A stretch of 64,000 nt of DNA from NCBI GenBank assembly GCA_000955875.1, contig JYOE01000007.1, forward strand, positions 79,361 to 143,360, read 5' to 3'. Every line of letters begins with the position of its first letter. The first letter of the stretch is position 1. The notes under the pieces are model-generated. The model searched no databases. It saw only the letters and a list, made by a program, of their open reading frames with translations, and was not told where the DNA came from. This document shows, piece by piece, positions 34,828-43,283 of the stretch. The position numbers and the translations under genes were made by a program. Source of the DNA: Terrabacter sp. 28. Lineage in GTDB: Bacteria > Actinomycetota > Actinomycetes > Actinomycetales > Dermatophilaceae.

Positions 34828-35853
34828 ATGGTCGCAACGTCCCGGCCCGGCCGACGGACCAACCTCGCACTCCTGGTGCTGCTGACGGGTGCGTTCGTGA
34901 CCGGGTGGCTGGCGTTCGCGGTCGGCGCCGCGCCCGGCGCGAGAGCGGTCGCGGTGCTCCACGGTGTCCTGGCCCTCGGCATCCTCGTGCTGGCGCCGTG
35001 GAAGAGCGCGATCGTGCGGCGCGGCCTCCGCCGGCGCCGGCCGCACACCGTCGCCGTGATGTTCACGCTCCTGCTGGCGCTCAGCATCGTCGCCGGGGTC
35101 GTCCACTCGACCCTCGGACCCCTCGAGGTCGGCGGCGTGAGCGCCCTCGCCGTGCACGTCGCGTCCGCGGTGGCCGCGGTCCTGCTCGCGGTGGCGCACG
35201 TCCTGCGTCGACCCCAACGCGTCCGCAGGGGTGACCTCTCGCGGCGGACAGCGCTGAGAACGTTGGCTCTCGGCGGAACGGCCACACTGGCGTACGCCGC
35301 CCTGTCGTCGCTGACGTCGGTGGCCGGACTGCCGGGTGCGCGCCGTCGCGAAACGGGCTCGTACGAGATGGGATCCGGCGACCCGTCTGCGATGCCGGTC
35401 ACGCAGTGGTTCACCGACGACGTGCCCGTGCTCGACCCCGCGGCCTACGTGCTGCGCATCGAGCGAACCGGCCGGCCCGAGCGGCAGGTGTCCCACGCCG
35501 AGCTGCTGACGGCGGCGACGACGACACGGGCGGCCGTGCTCGACTGCACCGGCGGCTGGTGGGCCGAGCAGACGTGGCGCGGCGTGCCCCTCGACGTGGT
35601 GCTCGGGCCCCTTGCCGGAGGATCGATCGTCGTGCACTCGGTGACCGGCTACACCCGGCGCTTCCCGCCCGACGACGCTGCAGGCCTGATGCTCGCCACC
35701 CACCTCGGCGACGCCCCGCTCTCGGCCGGTCACGGGGGGCCGGTCCGTCTCGTCGCGCCCGGGCGCCGCGGCTTCTGGTGGGTCAAGTGGGTCGACCGCG
35801 TCAGCGTCGACGACCGTCCCTCGTGGGCGCAGTCGCCCTTCCCCCTCCAGTGA
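34828..35853 (+). CDS. Membrane-anchored molybdopterin-dependent oxidoreductase (sulfite oxidase-like)
   Basis: 341 residues. Four hydrophobic helices cover about residues 10-125, then an Arg-rich stretch with RRTALRTLALGG, and a soluble domain of the oxidoreductase molybdopterin-binding family. The Mo ligand is Cys240 in VLDCTGGWWAEQTWRGVPL; the end VKWVDRVSVDDRP is family-typical. Relatives such as YedY reduce sulfoxides or other small molecules; here the catalytic domain is fused to a membrane part that may pass electrons. Stop is 28 bp before a convergent gene. Substrate unknown. Confidence 0.82.
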   Translation: MVATSRPGRRTNLALLVLLTGAFVTGWLAFAVGAAPGARAVAVLHGVLALGILVLAPWKSAIVRRGLRRRRPHTVAVMFTLLLALSIVAGVVHSTLGPLEVGGVSALAVHVASAVAAVLLAVAHVLRRPQRVRRGDLSRRTALRTLALGGTATLAYAALSSLTSVAGLPGARRRETGSYEMGSGDPSAMPVTQWFTDDVPVLDPAAYVLRIERTGRPERQVSHAELLTAATTTRAAVLDCTGGWWAEQTWRGVPLDVVLGPLAGGSIVVHSVTGYTRRFPPDDAAGLMLATHLGDAPLSAGHGGPVRLVAPGRRGFWWVKWVDRVSVDDRPSWAQSPFPLQ

Positions 35854-35881
35854 CCGACTTGGGCGGGGCGGCGTGCCCTGC

Positions 35882-37036
35882 TCAGCGTCCGCGCTGCCGC
35901 GACACCCACTCGAGGACGAAGCCCAGACCCAGCACCATGAACGAGGAGAACCAGAAGCGGCTGTCACCGGTGGCGAGGTAGGCGACGGAGGAGATCAGGG
36001 CCGTGGCACCGGCCAGCCCGAAGAGGGCTGCCTTGTGGCGGGTCCGGGCCACCTCGGCACGCACCTGCTCCGGGTCGCGCACGACGTCACGGTGTCGCTC
36101 GACGAACGCGTGGGCATCGGCGATGCCGTGGGCGCCATGGGCCAGTAGCGCCTCGCGGGCTGCGCCGGGGTCCACCGCGCGCAGCTCGACGCCGTCGACC
36201 AAGAAGCCTTCCGCCCTCCGGGTCGCGAACGGGGAGATGTCGAGGTCGCGTGCAGCCGTCCACCGGACAGGCGGGATCGGCTGCGGCACCGTGAAGAGAA
36301 GGACGAGGTTGGGGTCGGCCCAGGGTGAGGTCGTGCTGAGGTACGGCGTGCGGAACTCGTCGCGCGTCACCCACTCCTCCCCGTCCTCCCACCCACCGTC
36401 CGCGAGGGCCGGCTCGAGCAGGACGCCGACCGTCCCCATCGGGACGAACCAGGTGCGGCGGCCGCCGAAGACCCGAGGCACCACGAGCGTCACCCCGGTC
36501 GCGTCGACCTCGACGTGGGAGTCGCGCGAGAGCAGCCGCCAGCGGCGAAGGGCGATGCGGACGCCCGGCCGGTGCCGGGCGTCCGCTGCGGGATGCCGGC
36601 TCAGGGGCGTCACCCCTTCACGTCCCGGCGCCTTGACGGCGCACGCCACCGCTACGACGACCGACTCCGCGAAGAGGAACATCGAGAAGCCGTGGGCCGA
36701 GTCCCCGACCGGCCAGACGCCGGTCTCGACGGGGACGACGACCGAAAGGACGACAAGCAGGACGAGAGCGAGGGCGCACCCGGCGAAGGCGCGAGGCCTG
36801 AGCCGCTGCCATGACCACTCGCCGTCTCCGCCGCGCGCCGCGGCGACGACGAAGGCACGGGTGACGAGGACCGACGCGGCGAACATGGTCAGGAAGTCGG
36901 GCCACGTGTCCCCGCCGTAGAGGTGCCCCGACCCGACGGCATACAGGCCGGACACGAGGACGACGACACCCGCGACGAACAGGCCGAAGGCGCCCACCTG
37001 GCTCGGCGTGACTGGGAGAACGGGGCCGTCATCCAC
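35882..37036 (-). CDS. Uncharacterised multi-pass membrane protein
   Basis: 384 residues from a GTG at 37036 with GAGGAG 10 bp before it. Four hydrophobic helices fall in the first 150 residues (VGAFGLFVAGVVVLVSGLYAV and others), a soluble middle region of about 170 residues (TWFVPMGTVGVLLEPALADGG, VLLFTVPQPIPPVRW), and two more helices at the C-terminus. No family recognised; the middle part looks like a PH-like beta-rich domain, but this is a guess. Convergent with the oxidoreductase gene. Confidence 0.6.
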   Translation of the reverse strand: MDDGPVLPVTPSQVGAFGLFVAGVVVLVSGLYAVGSGHLYGGDTWPDFLTMFAASVLVTRAFVVAAARGGDGEWSWQRLRPRAFAGCALALVLLVVLSVVVPVETGVWPVGDSAHGFSMFLFAESVVVAVACAVKAPGREGVTPLSRHPAADARHRPGVRIALRRWRLLSRDSHVEVDATGVTLVVPRVFGGRRTWFVPMGTVGVLLEPALADGGWEDGEEWVTRDEFRTPYLSTTSPWADPNLVLLFTVPQPIPPVRWTAARDLDISPFATRRAEGFLVDGVELRAVDPGAAREALLAHGAHGIADAHAFVERHRDVVRDPEQVRAEVARTRHKAALFGLAGATALISSVAYLATGDSRFWFSSFMVLGLGFVLEWVSRQRGR

Positions 37037-37152
37037 GCTGCTGCTCTCCTCGGGCGATACCCGGCTGCCGGGCCCGGGCCGCACGGCCCGACGGCGAGCA
37101 AGATACCGAAGCGGTGGCCAACGCTGGGCCCGAGGCACCCGGCTCGGGGGTC

Positions 37153-37938
37153 TCAGCGCAGCACGAGCGCCAGCGTCGCCCCGACGATGAGCACCGACTG
37201 GACGCTGTGCACGATGATCCCGAGCCACGCACTGCGGTAGCGGCGGGACGGCAGGGCCAGCGCGACGGAGTCGAGCAGGGCCGTCGGGATCACCCACGGC
37301 AGGTGCAGGTGGTAGACGGCGAAGAGCAGCCCGTTCGCGAGCCAGTCGCCGCGGCCGAAGACGCCACGCATCCGGGGGAGCAGCAGACCCCGGAACAGCA
37401 GCTCCTCGCCCAGCACGGTGTTGAAGAGCGCCATCACGACCACCACGACGAACCACGGCCAGTTGCCCGAGAGGAACTCGTGCCCCGTGGTCGACCGGAG
37501 GAACCCGCCGAGGTCGCGCCCGGTGGGGGCATGGACCTTGGGCAGCACCTGCTCGAGCCCGACCACGAGCACCGCGGGCACGAGCACCCACCAGACGCGC
37601 CCGCCGACCCGGCCCGTACGCGGGCTGTGAGGTCGTCGCAGCCACAGGGCGTCCGCGACCGCTCGCCGGCGAAGCGTGCCCGTCTCGCGTCGGACGAGGA
37701 CGAGCACGAGCACCCCCTGCCAGACGAGCCCGGCCGTGAGGCAGGCGATGAGCGCCTGCGGCCACGCGGCCGGTCCGTCCAGCCTCCCGGCCAGGGCGGG
37801 AGCCACCAGCCAGGCCAGCGCCGCCATGGGCAGCGCCGCCGCCGCCCACACCCCCAGGATCTGCCGCAACGCGTACTGGGGTGGTGTCCGTTCGGCATCA
37901 AGGGGTAGGACTGCGGACTCTGTGTGGGAGAGGGACAT
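37153..37938 (-). CDS. CPBP-family intramembrane metalloprotease
   Basis: 261 residues with about seven hydrophobic helices. The CPBP (CAAX protease/bacteriocin-processing) motif 1 is LGEELLFRGLLLPRM, with further His residues in FAVYHLHLPWV (motif 2). The family cleaves membrane-embedded substrates or serves in bacteriocin self-immunity. ATG 37938 is chosen because AGGAGG precedes it; the frame opens at 37974. Stands alone; the 116-bp gap to the membrane protein gene shows no feature. Confidence 0.85.
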   Translation of the reverse strand: MSLSHTESAVLPLDAERTPPQYALRQILGVWAAAALPMAALAWLVAPALAGRLDGPAAWPQALIACLTAGLVWQGVLVLVLVRRETGTLRRRAVADALWLRRPHSPRTGRVGGRVWWVLVPAVLVVGLEQVLPKVHAPTGRDLGGFLRSTTGHEFLSGNWPWFVVVVVMALFNTVLGEELLFRGLLLPRMRGVFGRGDWLANGLLFAVYHLHLPWVIPTALLDSVALALPSRRYRSAWLGIIVHSVQSVLIVGATLALVLR

Positions 37939-38071
37939 CGAGACCTCCTGGCTCGCCCTGCAGCGTGCTCCCACGGCGGTCGGGGCCGCATCGGGGATGG
38001 CCCTGAACTCGGTCCTGAGCCGCGCCGCAACGGTTCAGGGTCTGTCGGTGTCCTCACAACAGGAGGTTCTG

Positions 38072-38581
38072 GTGAAGCGAACAGACATCGCCGTTGTGGC
38101 CGTCGCCGCCGTCCTCGTCGCGGGCGGGTGCACGAGCCCCAGCGGATCCGGGGCGGTCTCCGCGACGTCCGTCGACCGGCAGCCCGTGTCGGCCTGCAGG
38201 TCCACACCCACCACAGCAGACACGGCGGCCATCGTCGACTGGGTCGACTTCGTGCAGCTGAAGGGCATCCAGTACTACGCCGGGCTTGATGGCCCGTTGC
38301 CGCCGGTGCCGACGGAGCAGCTCGGCCCGACGGTCGGCCTCGTCGAGTGCCGGCTCAGCGAGCTGCACTTCGACGGGCCCCCCGGGCCATCGGTCGACGG
38401 CGATGCGGCGTTCATCCCGGTCGGCACGCCGGTGCGCTCGATCAGGGGCTTCGACCCTGCGTGCCGCGTCGCAGCCGAGGTGGAGGGGGTCAACCGTGTC
38501 TACCTCGCGCACACGGACGTCAAGGGCGTCACGAGGGCGGTCCCCTGCGCCAGGGCTCCTCGCGCCTCCTCCGACCGGTAG
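38072..38581 (+). CDS. Putative lipoprotein, function unknown
   Basis: 169 residues from a GTG with an excellent AGGAGG 8 bp upstream. Signal peptide KRTDIAVVAVAAVLVAGGC with lipobox Cys about residue 20, then a Ser-rich linker. The mature domain (VDWVDFVQLKGIQYYAG, FIPVGTPVRSIRGFDPACRVAAEV) resembles small actinobacterial surface lipoproteins of unknown role. It diverges from the CPBP gene across a 133-bp gap. Confidence 0.68.
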   Translation: MKRTDIAVVAVAAVLVAGGCTSPSGSGAVSATSVDRQPVSACRSTPTTADTAAIVDWVDFVQLKGIQYYAGLDGPLPPVPTEQLGPTVGLVECRLSELHFDGPPGPSVDGDAAFIPVGTPVRSIRGFDPACRVAAEVEGVNRVYLAHTDVKGVTRAVPCARAPRASSDR

Positions 38582-38685
38582 CCCCGACTCTGGCTGACTC
38601 GATCGACGGCGGCGCACCACGACCGACGGACGGAACGTAGGCTCTAGGGGCCATCCGGCACCTGATCGCTCGTCGAGGAGGCTCC

Positions 38686-39492
38686 GTGTCTCACAGTCCG
38701 TCCCGCATCCGGGAGATCCTGCCGACCTCCAGCCGCACCGCTCTGGGGGCGACGCTCGCCGGCGGCGTGCTCACGGCTCTCGCGTCGGCGCCCGAGCGGG
38801 TGAGCCACCTCTTCCGGCACCGCTTCCCGATGGTGGCGGTCACGGGGATGACCGGGGTCGGCAAGAGCCAGCTCGTCGACCGGCTCACCCGGCGCACCTC
38901 CGCCGACGGCGTGCCGCAGGTCGGGTCGGCCGTCATGGAGCGCCGGACCCGCCGCTCGCCGCGGCTGCACGGCTTCCGCTTCCTCGTCGTGCCGGGCGAC
39001 AACGCGGCGACCCGGCTCGGGGCTCTCGACGAGGTCTTCCACGACGAGCCGGTCGACGGCGTGATCCACGTCGTCGCCAACGGCTACGCGACACCGCGAC
39101 GGGCGGCGGGCACGACGGGCGAGGGCATGGCGAGCCGCGAGGAGCAGCTCGCCGCCGAGCTCGAGGACTGGGCGATCACCTCGCACCGGATCGCCTCGAT
39201 GGCCGTGCGCCGGCACAAGCCGATCTGGCTCGTCATCGCCGTGACGAAGACCGACCTCTACCCCGACGAGGTCGACGAGGTCGTGCACTACTACTCACCC
39301 GGCAGCGGTTCGCCGTTCGGCGACAAGGTCGACGCACTGCGGGCCCTCGCCGGCGGCGCGAAGCTGTCGATCGACGTGCTGCCCGTGTCGAGCCAGGGCG
39401 GCGACCGCAAGTCCGCCCTCCCGGCCAAGCAGGCCGGTGCCATGGTCGACGCGCTGGCCGACCGGCTCGGCCAGCTCAGCGGTCACGCCTGA
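38686..39492 (+). CDS. P-loop GTPase (TRAFAC-like)
   Basis: 268 residues from a GTG with GAGGAGG before it. The P-loop is GMTGVGKS (54-61), the G4 site is TKTD (187-190), and VLPVSSQGG resembles G5. G3 is degenerate (VVPGDN rather than DxxG). A hydrophobic N-terminal stretch (ALGATLAGGVLTALASA) precedes the G domain. Likely a small regulatory GTPase; partner unknown, as the gene stands alone. It ends at a strong hairpin. Confidence 0.72.
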   Translation: MSHSPSRIREILPTSSRTALGATLAGGVLTALASAPERVSHLFRHRFPMVAVTGMTGVGKSQLVDRLTRRTSADGVPQVGSAVMERRTRRSPRLHGFRFLVVPGDNAATRLGALDEVFHDEPVDGVIHVVANGYATPRRAAGTTGEGMASREEQLAAELEDWAITSHRIASMAVRRHKPIWLVIAVTKTDLYPDEVDEVVHYYSPGSGSPFGDKVDALRALAGGAKLSIDVLPVSSQGGDRKSALPAKQAGAMVDALADRLGQLSGHA

Positions 39493-39509
39493 GCCCCCGC
39501 TCAGGCGTG
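39484..39509. terminator. Strong bidirectional hairpin
   Basis: CACGCCTGAGC (39484-39494) pairs perfectly with GCTCAGGCGTG (39499-39509), 4-nt C loop. It includes the GTPase stop codon and abuts the convergent VOC gene stop at 39511. Confidence 0.8.
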
Positions 39510-39510
39510 G

Positions 39511-39945
39511 TCAGTCGAGGCAGAACTCGTTGCCCTCGACGTCCTGCATCACCAGGCACGACTCGTTGATCCCGTCGGCGAGCAGCAACCGCTGCCGGGA
39601 GGCGCCGAGCGCCTCCAGCCGCGCGCACTCCGCCTCGAGCACCGCGACACGCTCATCGCCGCGCAGACCGGTGCCGACGCGTACGTCGAGGTGCACACGG
39701 TTCTTGACGACCTTGCCCTCGGGCACGCGCTGGAAGAACAGCCGCGGGCCGACACCCTCCGGGTCGACGCACGCGTACGCGCCGCCCTGGCTCTCCTCCG
39801 GGAGAGAACTGTCGAACTCCTCCCAGGACCCGAAGCCCGGCGGGGGCGGCGGGACGACGTAGCCCAGCACCTCGCACCAGAAGCGTGCGACCCGTTCCGG
39901 GTCGGCACAGTCGAACGTGACCTGGAACTGCCTGACGGTCGCCAT
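39511..39945 (-). CDS. VOC-family (glyoxalase-like) protein
   Basis: 144 residues. VOC pattern: VTFDCADPERVARFWCEVLGY at the start, KNRVHLDVRVG in the middle (metal-ligand His), and DVEGNEFCLD at the end (metal-ligand Glu). This actinobacterial subgroup is annotated glyoxalase/bleomycin resistance-like with unknown substrate. The second VOC protein in the window (46.3 kb) is of the same subgroup. Confidence 0.85.
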   Translation of the reverse strand: MATVRQFQVTFDCADPERVARFWCEVLGYVVPPPPPGFGSWEEFDSSLPEESQGGAYACVDPEGVGPRLFFQRVPEGKVVKNRVHLDVRVGTGLRGDERVAVLEAECARLEALGASRQRLLLADGINESCLVMQDVEGNEFCLD

Positions 39946-39992
39946 GCGCCCACCCTAGGACGCGAGTCGCTTCTCGTCGCAGCGGCTTTCGG

Positions 39993-40658
39993 CTACTCGT
40001 GCAGCAGGGTCCACTGCCCTTCCGACACGACATCCACCCGGCCGTCGACGACGACGAACGCGGTCTCGTCGTCCACGGCATACGCGGGCCCCTCGATGCC
40101 CGCGGCCCACTCCTGCGCCTCGGCCATGGTGTTGCCGGGCTGGTCGTCGCCGTTGACGTGCGGGCAGATCGCGAAGTCGACGAGCCCTAGCGTCTCGTCC
40201 CCACCGGTCGCGGGGCGCCACTGCACGAAGTCCTCGCCGACCCGTGGCGTGAGCACCATGCTGCCGGCGCTGAGCCCGACCCAGACGGTGTCGAGCGTCG
40301 GCAGCAGGTCGGCCAGGCCGGACTCGCGCATCCAGTGGGCCAGGTAGAGCACGTCGCCGCCGGCTGCGAGGAGGGCGTCGGCCTCACGCACCTTGGGCAC
40401 CCACAGGTCCTTGTCGATGCTCGGCAGCGCGGTCAGCTCGAGCACACCCATGGACTTCCACCCGAGCCCGACCATCCCGTCCGACCGGCCGGTGATGAAC
40501 TGCCACGGCTTCTCGCCCGGGCCGACCCACGGGTGGGCGTACTGGGCCGTGGGGATGCAGAGCGCCGTCGACTCGGCGATCGGCTTGCCGAGGAGACCCA
40601 CGAGGGCGGCCTCGATGCTCGGGTTCCTGACGCCTGCGGACGTGAGAAGGAGCTTCAC
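39993..40658 (-). CDS. Peptidase E-like (S51 family) serine peptidase
   Basis: 221 residues from a GTG preceded by GGAGG. The S51 fold is seen in MKLLLTSAGVRNPSIEAAL, ALLAAGGDVLYLAHWM and VGLSAGSMVL, the last holding the nucleophile Ser, with the His in ICPHVNGDDQP-like segment and acidic residue Glu/Asp downstream. Peptidase E cleaves Asp-X dipeptides in the cytoplasm. Monocistronic. Confidence 0.85.
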   Translation of the reverse strand: MKLLLTSAGVRNPSIEAALVGLLGKPIAESTALCIPTAQYAHPWVGPGEKPWQFITGRSDGMVGLGWKSMGVLELTALPSIDKDLWVPKVREADALLAAGGDVLYLAHWMRESGLADLLPTLDTVWVGLSAGSMVLTPRVGEDFVQWRPATGGDETLGLVDFAICPHVNGDDQPGNTMAEAQEWAAGIEGPAYAVDDETAFVVVDGRVDVVSEGQWTLLHE

Positions 40659-40816
40659 CGTGCCTCCGTGCGGAGCGAGGATGTGGACGCTGTCAACCTA
40701 CCGGCCGACGGTGCCGTTTCGACGTCTGACGGGTACCTAGGGTCCAATGGACCCTGCGGGCCGGCGGCCCGCCGCAGCTCCATCGCTCCTGACCCTCACG
40801 ACACGCAGGCCCGCCC

Positions 40817-42307
40817 ATGACGACGCAGACGCTCGCACCACCCGCGCACCGGCGGGCCCGCCTGCTGCCCTCGGTCAGCTCCGTCCCGCGGCGCAGGCTG
40901 CTCGTCCCGGTCGTCATCGCGTTCGCCTTCCTCGTCACCCAGGGTGTCGTCCAGGCGGTCACGCCGTTCATCCGGCAGGACGACTGGACCTTCCTGCTGC
41001 CCGACAACCAGCCGAACGTGGCCCCGCCCCGCTACTACAACATCAGCGAGGGGCGCTGGCTCAACACCGGCTGGTGGTGGCTCGTCGGCCAGCACGGCAC
41101 CCCGACGACCGCCGCCCTGACGTACGCCCTCGGCTACGCGCTGCTCGTGGCCGGCATGTGGCGGGTGCTCCGCCGGGCCGGAGTGCGTCCCGCGCCCGTC
41201 GTCGACGTCCTCCTCGGCATCGCGCTCTACGCGTCGTGCGTGTGGGTGCAGCTGCTCTACTGGCCGGGCGCCCTGACGCCGTCGGTCCTCGTCGGTGCCA
41301 CGGCGATGTGGCTGCTGCCCTGGGCGTCCCGCACCCGCGTGCGGATGGCGCTCTGGCTGCTGCTCAGCGGCGTCGCGGCCGTGCTGTCCTACCCGCCGAT
41401 CGGCGTCGTGCTGCTCGTCTTCGCCGTGGTCCACCTGCGCGACGCCCCGTGGCGTCGGGTGCTGGCCGTGGTCGCCGGCTGGGTCGTCGCCTTCGGCAGC
41501 GGCATCCTCGTCGCCTACACGCTCAACTGGATCTTCAACCAGCACTTCGGCATCGAGCTGGCCTCCTGGCGTCAGGCCAACCCGCTCAACTCCCTCGACT
41601 CCCTCTACGACAACGTGGACCGGTGGCTCGACTCGGCCCGCGACCTGTGGCGCGCCCAGTGGTGGGTCGCCCTCGTCGGCCTCGTCGCCTTCGCCGTGGG
41701 CATCCGCGACCACCGCGTGCGCCCACGACTGCTGCGGCTGCTCGCAGCGTTCGTCGTCGCGTGCGGCGTCGACGCCGGGCAGACGGTCGTGACGGGCGCC
41801 GTCACCGAGGCGCGTGGGCAGCTGTGGACGTGGCTCGTCGCGGTCCTGCCGGTCGCCTTCCTCCTCCTCCGCCGCGGCCGCACGGAGCCCCGGGCCGTAC
41901 GCGTGTCGCCCGCCGAGCGCGTACCTGCCCTGCTGCTGGCCGTCCTCGCCGTCGTCGGGGTGCTGGCGTGGCGGGCCGACATCGGCGCCCACCAGAAGAC
42001 ACGCGTGCAGTACGCCGCCATCGCGGAGCAGGCCACCGCGCCCGAGGCGGGAGAACCGGCCGCGCGCATCGTCGTCTACCAGGACTGGTACATCAAGGGC
42101 AGCCGTGACGGCGCGCTGATGGCGAGCACGATGTTCATGGCCGTGCGCCAGGCGACCGGCGGGGTGCAGCCGCGCTGGTGCCGCGGCGACGAGTGCGTCG
42201 AGCTCGCCCGGCAGGCGGAGAGCCGTTCGGTCGTGCGCATCGACAGCCCGGCCGGGCTGAGCCACGTCATCGGCATCGTCGTCCCGCCGCCGCCCGACTG
42301 GCTCTGA
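40817..42307 (+). CDS. Large polytopic membrane protein, possible glycosyltransferase-like
   Basis: 496 residues with about ten hydrophobic helices. After TM1 the sequence FIRQDDWTFLLPDNQP resembles the acidic first extracytoplasmic loop (DD motif) of C-fold membrane glycosyltransferases (GtrII/PMT superfamily), and the helix order is compatible. The C-terminal soluble part (IVVYQDWYIKGSRDGAL, WCRGDECVELARQ) has a Cys pair. No clear ribosome site. Role may be in surface polysaccharide or glycolipid decoration; a guess from topology only. The 158-bp gap upstream shows no feature. Confidence 0.6.
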   Translation: MTTQTLAPPAHRRARLLPSVSSVPRRRLLVPVVIAFAFLVTQGVVQAVTPFIRQDDWTFLLPDNQPNVAPPRYYNISEGRWLNTGWWWLVGQHGTPTTAALTYALGYALLVAGMWRVLRRAGVRPAPVVDVLLGIALYASCVWVQLLYWPGALTPSVLVGATAMWLLPWASRTRVRMALWLLLSGVAAVLSYPPIGVVLLVFAVVHLRDAPWRRVLAVVAGWVVAFGSGILVAYTLNWIFNQHFGIELASWRQANPLNSLDSLYDNVDRWLDSARDLWRAQWWVALVGLVAFAVGIRDHRVRPRLLRLLAAFVVACGVDAGQTVVTGAVTEARGQLWTWLVAVLPVAFLLLRRGRTEPRAVRVSPAERVPALLLAVLAVVGVLAWRADIGAHQKTRVQYAAIAEQATAPEAGEPAARIVVYQDWYIKGSRDGALMASTMFMAVRQATGGVQPRWCRGDECVELARQAESRSVVRIDSPAGLSHVIGIVVPPPPDWL

Positions 42308-42422
42308 CGCCCAGCACCGACCCCTCCCAGCGCTGGTTCGGCCCGCGCCTTCGGCCTACGCCGGGAGTCGGCGTCCGGCGCGGCTAGCCTTGCCTGAGGT
42401 GCCCTGCGAGCAGGAGGTGGTC

Positions 42423-42884
42423 ATGGCGTACGACGTCGACTTCACGGAGGTCTCGACGGTCGGCTTGGAGTCCTCGCCGGTGGCCGAGGCGCTGGCAGGC
42501 CTGCGCGCCAACGAGGCCCGCTACTTCAAGAACAAGTACTCCCACACGTTCAGCGTGGAGCCCGCCGACCGGGCGAAGGACGTCGTCGCATACGTGGCCA
42601 GGGTCCTCGAGGAGGAGCGCGGCATCGTCATCGCCTCACCGGCGCTCGAGGCGACCGAGTTCGAGGTCGACGGCGTGCGCTGGTCCTACGTCTTCTACGA
42701 GTCGGGCCTGTCGGTCAACGTGCTCTACACCCTCGCCGACGGCGGCAAGCGGGCCGTCGGGTTCAAGCTCTCCGACGGGATGGATGTGCCCGACGAGCTC
42801 GGCGACTTCAAGTTCGCCCGGCAGAAGTCGAAGCTGGCCGGCACGATCCGCGGCTCGTACTTCGTCATCAAGGGCGAGTACTAG
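42423..42884 (+). CDS. Conserved-type hypothetical protein
   Basis: 153 residues, soluble, starting MAYDVDFTEVSTVGLESSP with AGGAGGTGG directly upstream of ATG 42423. Lys-rich segments (YFKNKYSHTFSVEP, FKFARQKSKLAG) and a beta-rich middle (SYVFYESGLSVNVLYTLADGG). Family not recognised. Strong ribosome site and codon pattern support a real gene. It precedes a repeat-containing convergent gap. Confidence 0.7.
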   Translation: MAYDVDFTEVSTVGLESSPVAEALAGLRANEARYFKNKYSHTFSVEPADRAKDVVAYVARVLEEERGIVIASPALEATEFEVDGVRWSYVFYESGLSVNVLYTLADGGKRAVGFKLSDGMDVPDELGDFKFARQKSKLAGTIRGSYFVIKGEY

Positions 42885-42917
42885 ATCCCGTCGGCATCGA
42901 CCGCTCGCCGAGAACCT

Positions 42918-43015
42918 GTGTCGGAAAGTGGGCACTCGACGGTGTGCCCGGCTCCCTTCCCACCCTCGAGAACGCCGTTCCCGGCGCACCTCCCGTCGGG
43001 GTGGGCTCTCGACGG
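42918..43015. repeat. Two CGGAAACTGAGCACTCGA-type repeats between convergent genes
   Basis: Copy 1 (42918-42942) has core CGGAAAGTGGGCACTCGAC; copy 2 (42994-43015) is degenerate (CGGGGTGGGCTCTCGAC). They occupy the gap between the hypothetical gene (+) and the ferredoxin gene (-). Confidence 0.75.
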
Positions 43016-43016
43016 C

Positions 43017-43283
43017 TCAGCGCAGGTAGAGGGCGCGGGCCGGGCAGAGGCGGATCGCCGTCTCTGCCACGGCGTGGCCCTGCGGCCCCTCGACCGTCTC
43101 GGGCGCGATCACGGGGTAGCCCCACTCATCGAGCGTCACCCCGTCGAGCAGCTGCGCGCACACGCCGTGCCCGGTGCACGCGACGCGGTCGACGGCGAGG
43201 CGGCTCGCCCGGACGAGGCCGAGGCGCCGGCTCGTGTGCCCCGTCGCCTCGGCAGGGTTGTCGTGGTCAGCCTGCGTGGACAT
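43017..43283 (-). CDS. Ferredoxin, 3Fe-4S type
   Basis: 88 residues. Cys36 and Cys42 (CTGHGVC, Cx5C) and Cys80 (LCPARAL) give the three-Cys ligand set of actinobacterial [3Fe-4S]/[4Fe-4S] ferredoxins. Cytoplasmic electron carrier. GGGAGG precedes the ATG. Its start overlaps the end of the NuoF-like gene by 17 bp; last gene of the redox operon, so it probably delivers electrons to or from the NuoF-like protein. Confidence 0.88.
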   Translation of the reverse strand: MSTQADHDNPAEATGHTSRRLGLVRASRLAVDRVACTGHGVCAQLLDGVTLDEWGYPVIAPETVEGPQGHAVAETAIRLCPARALYLR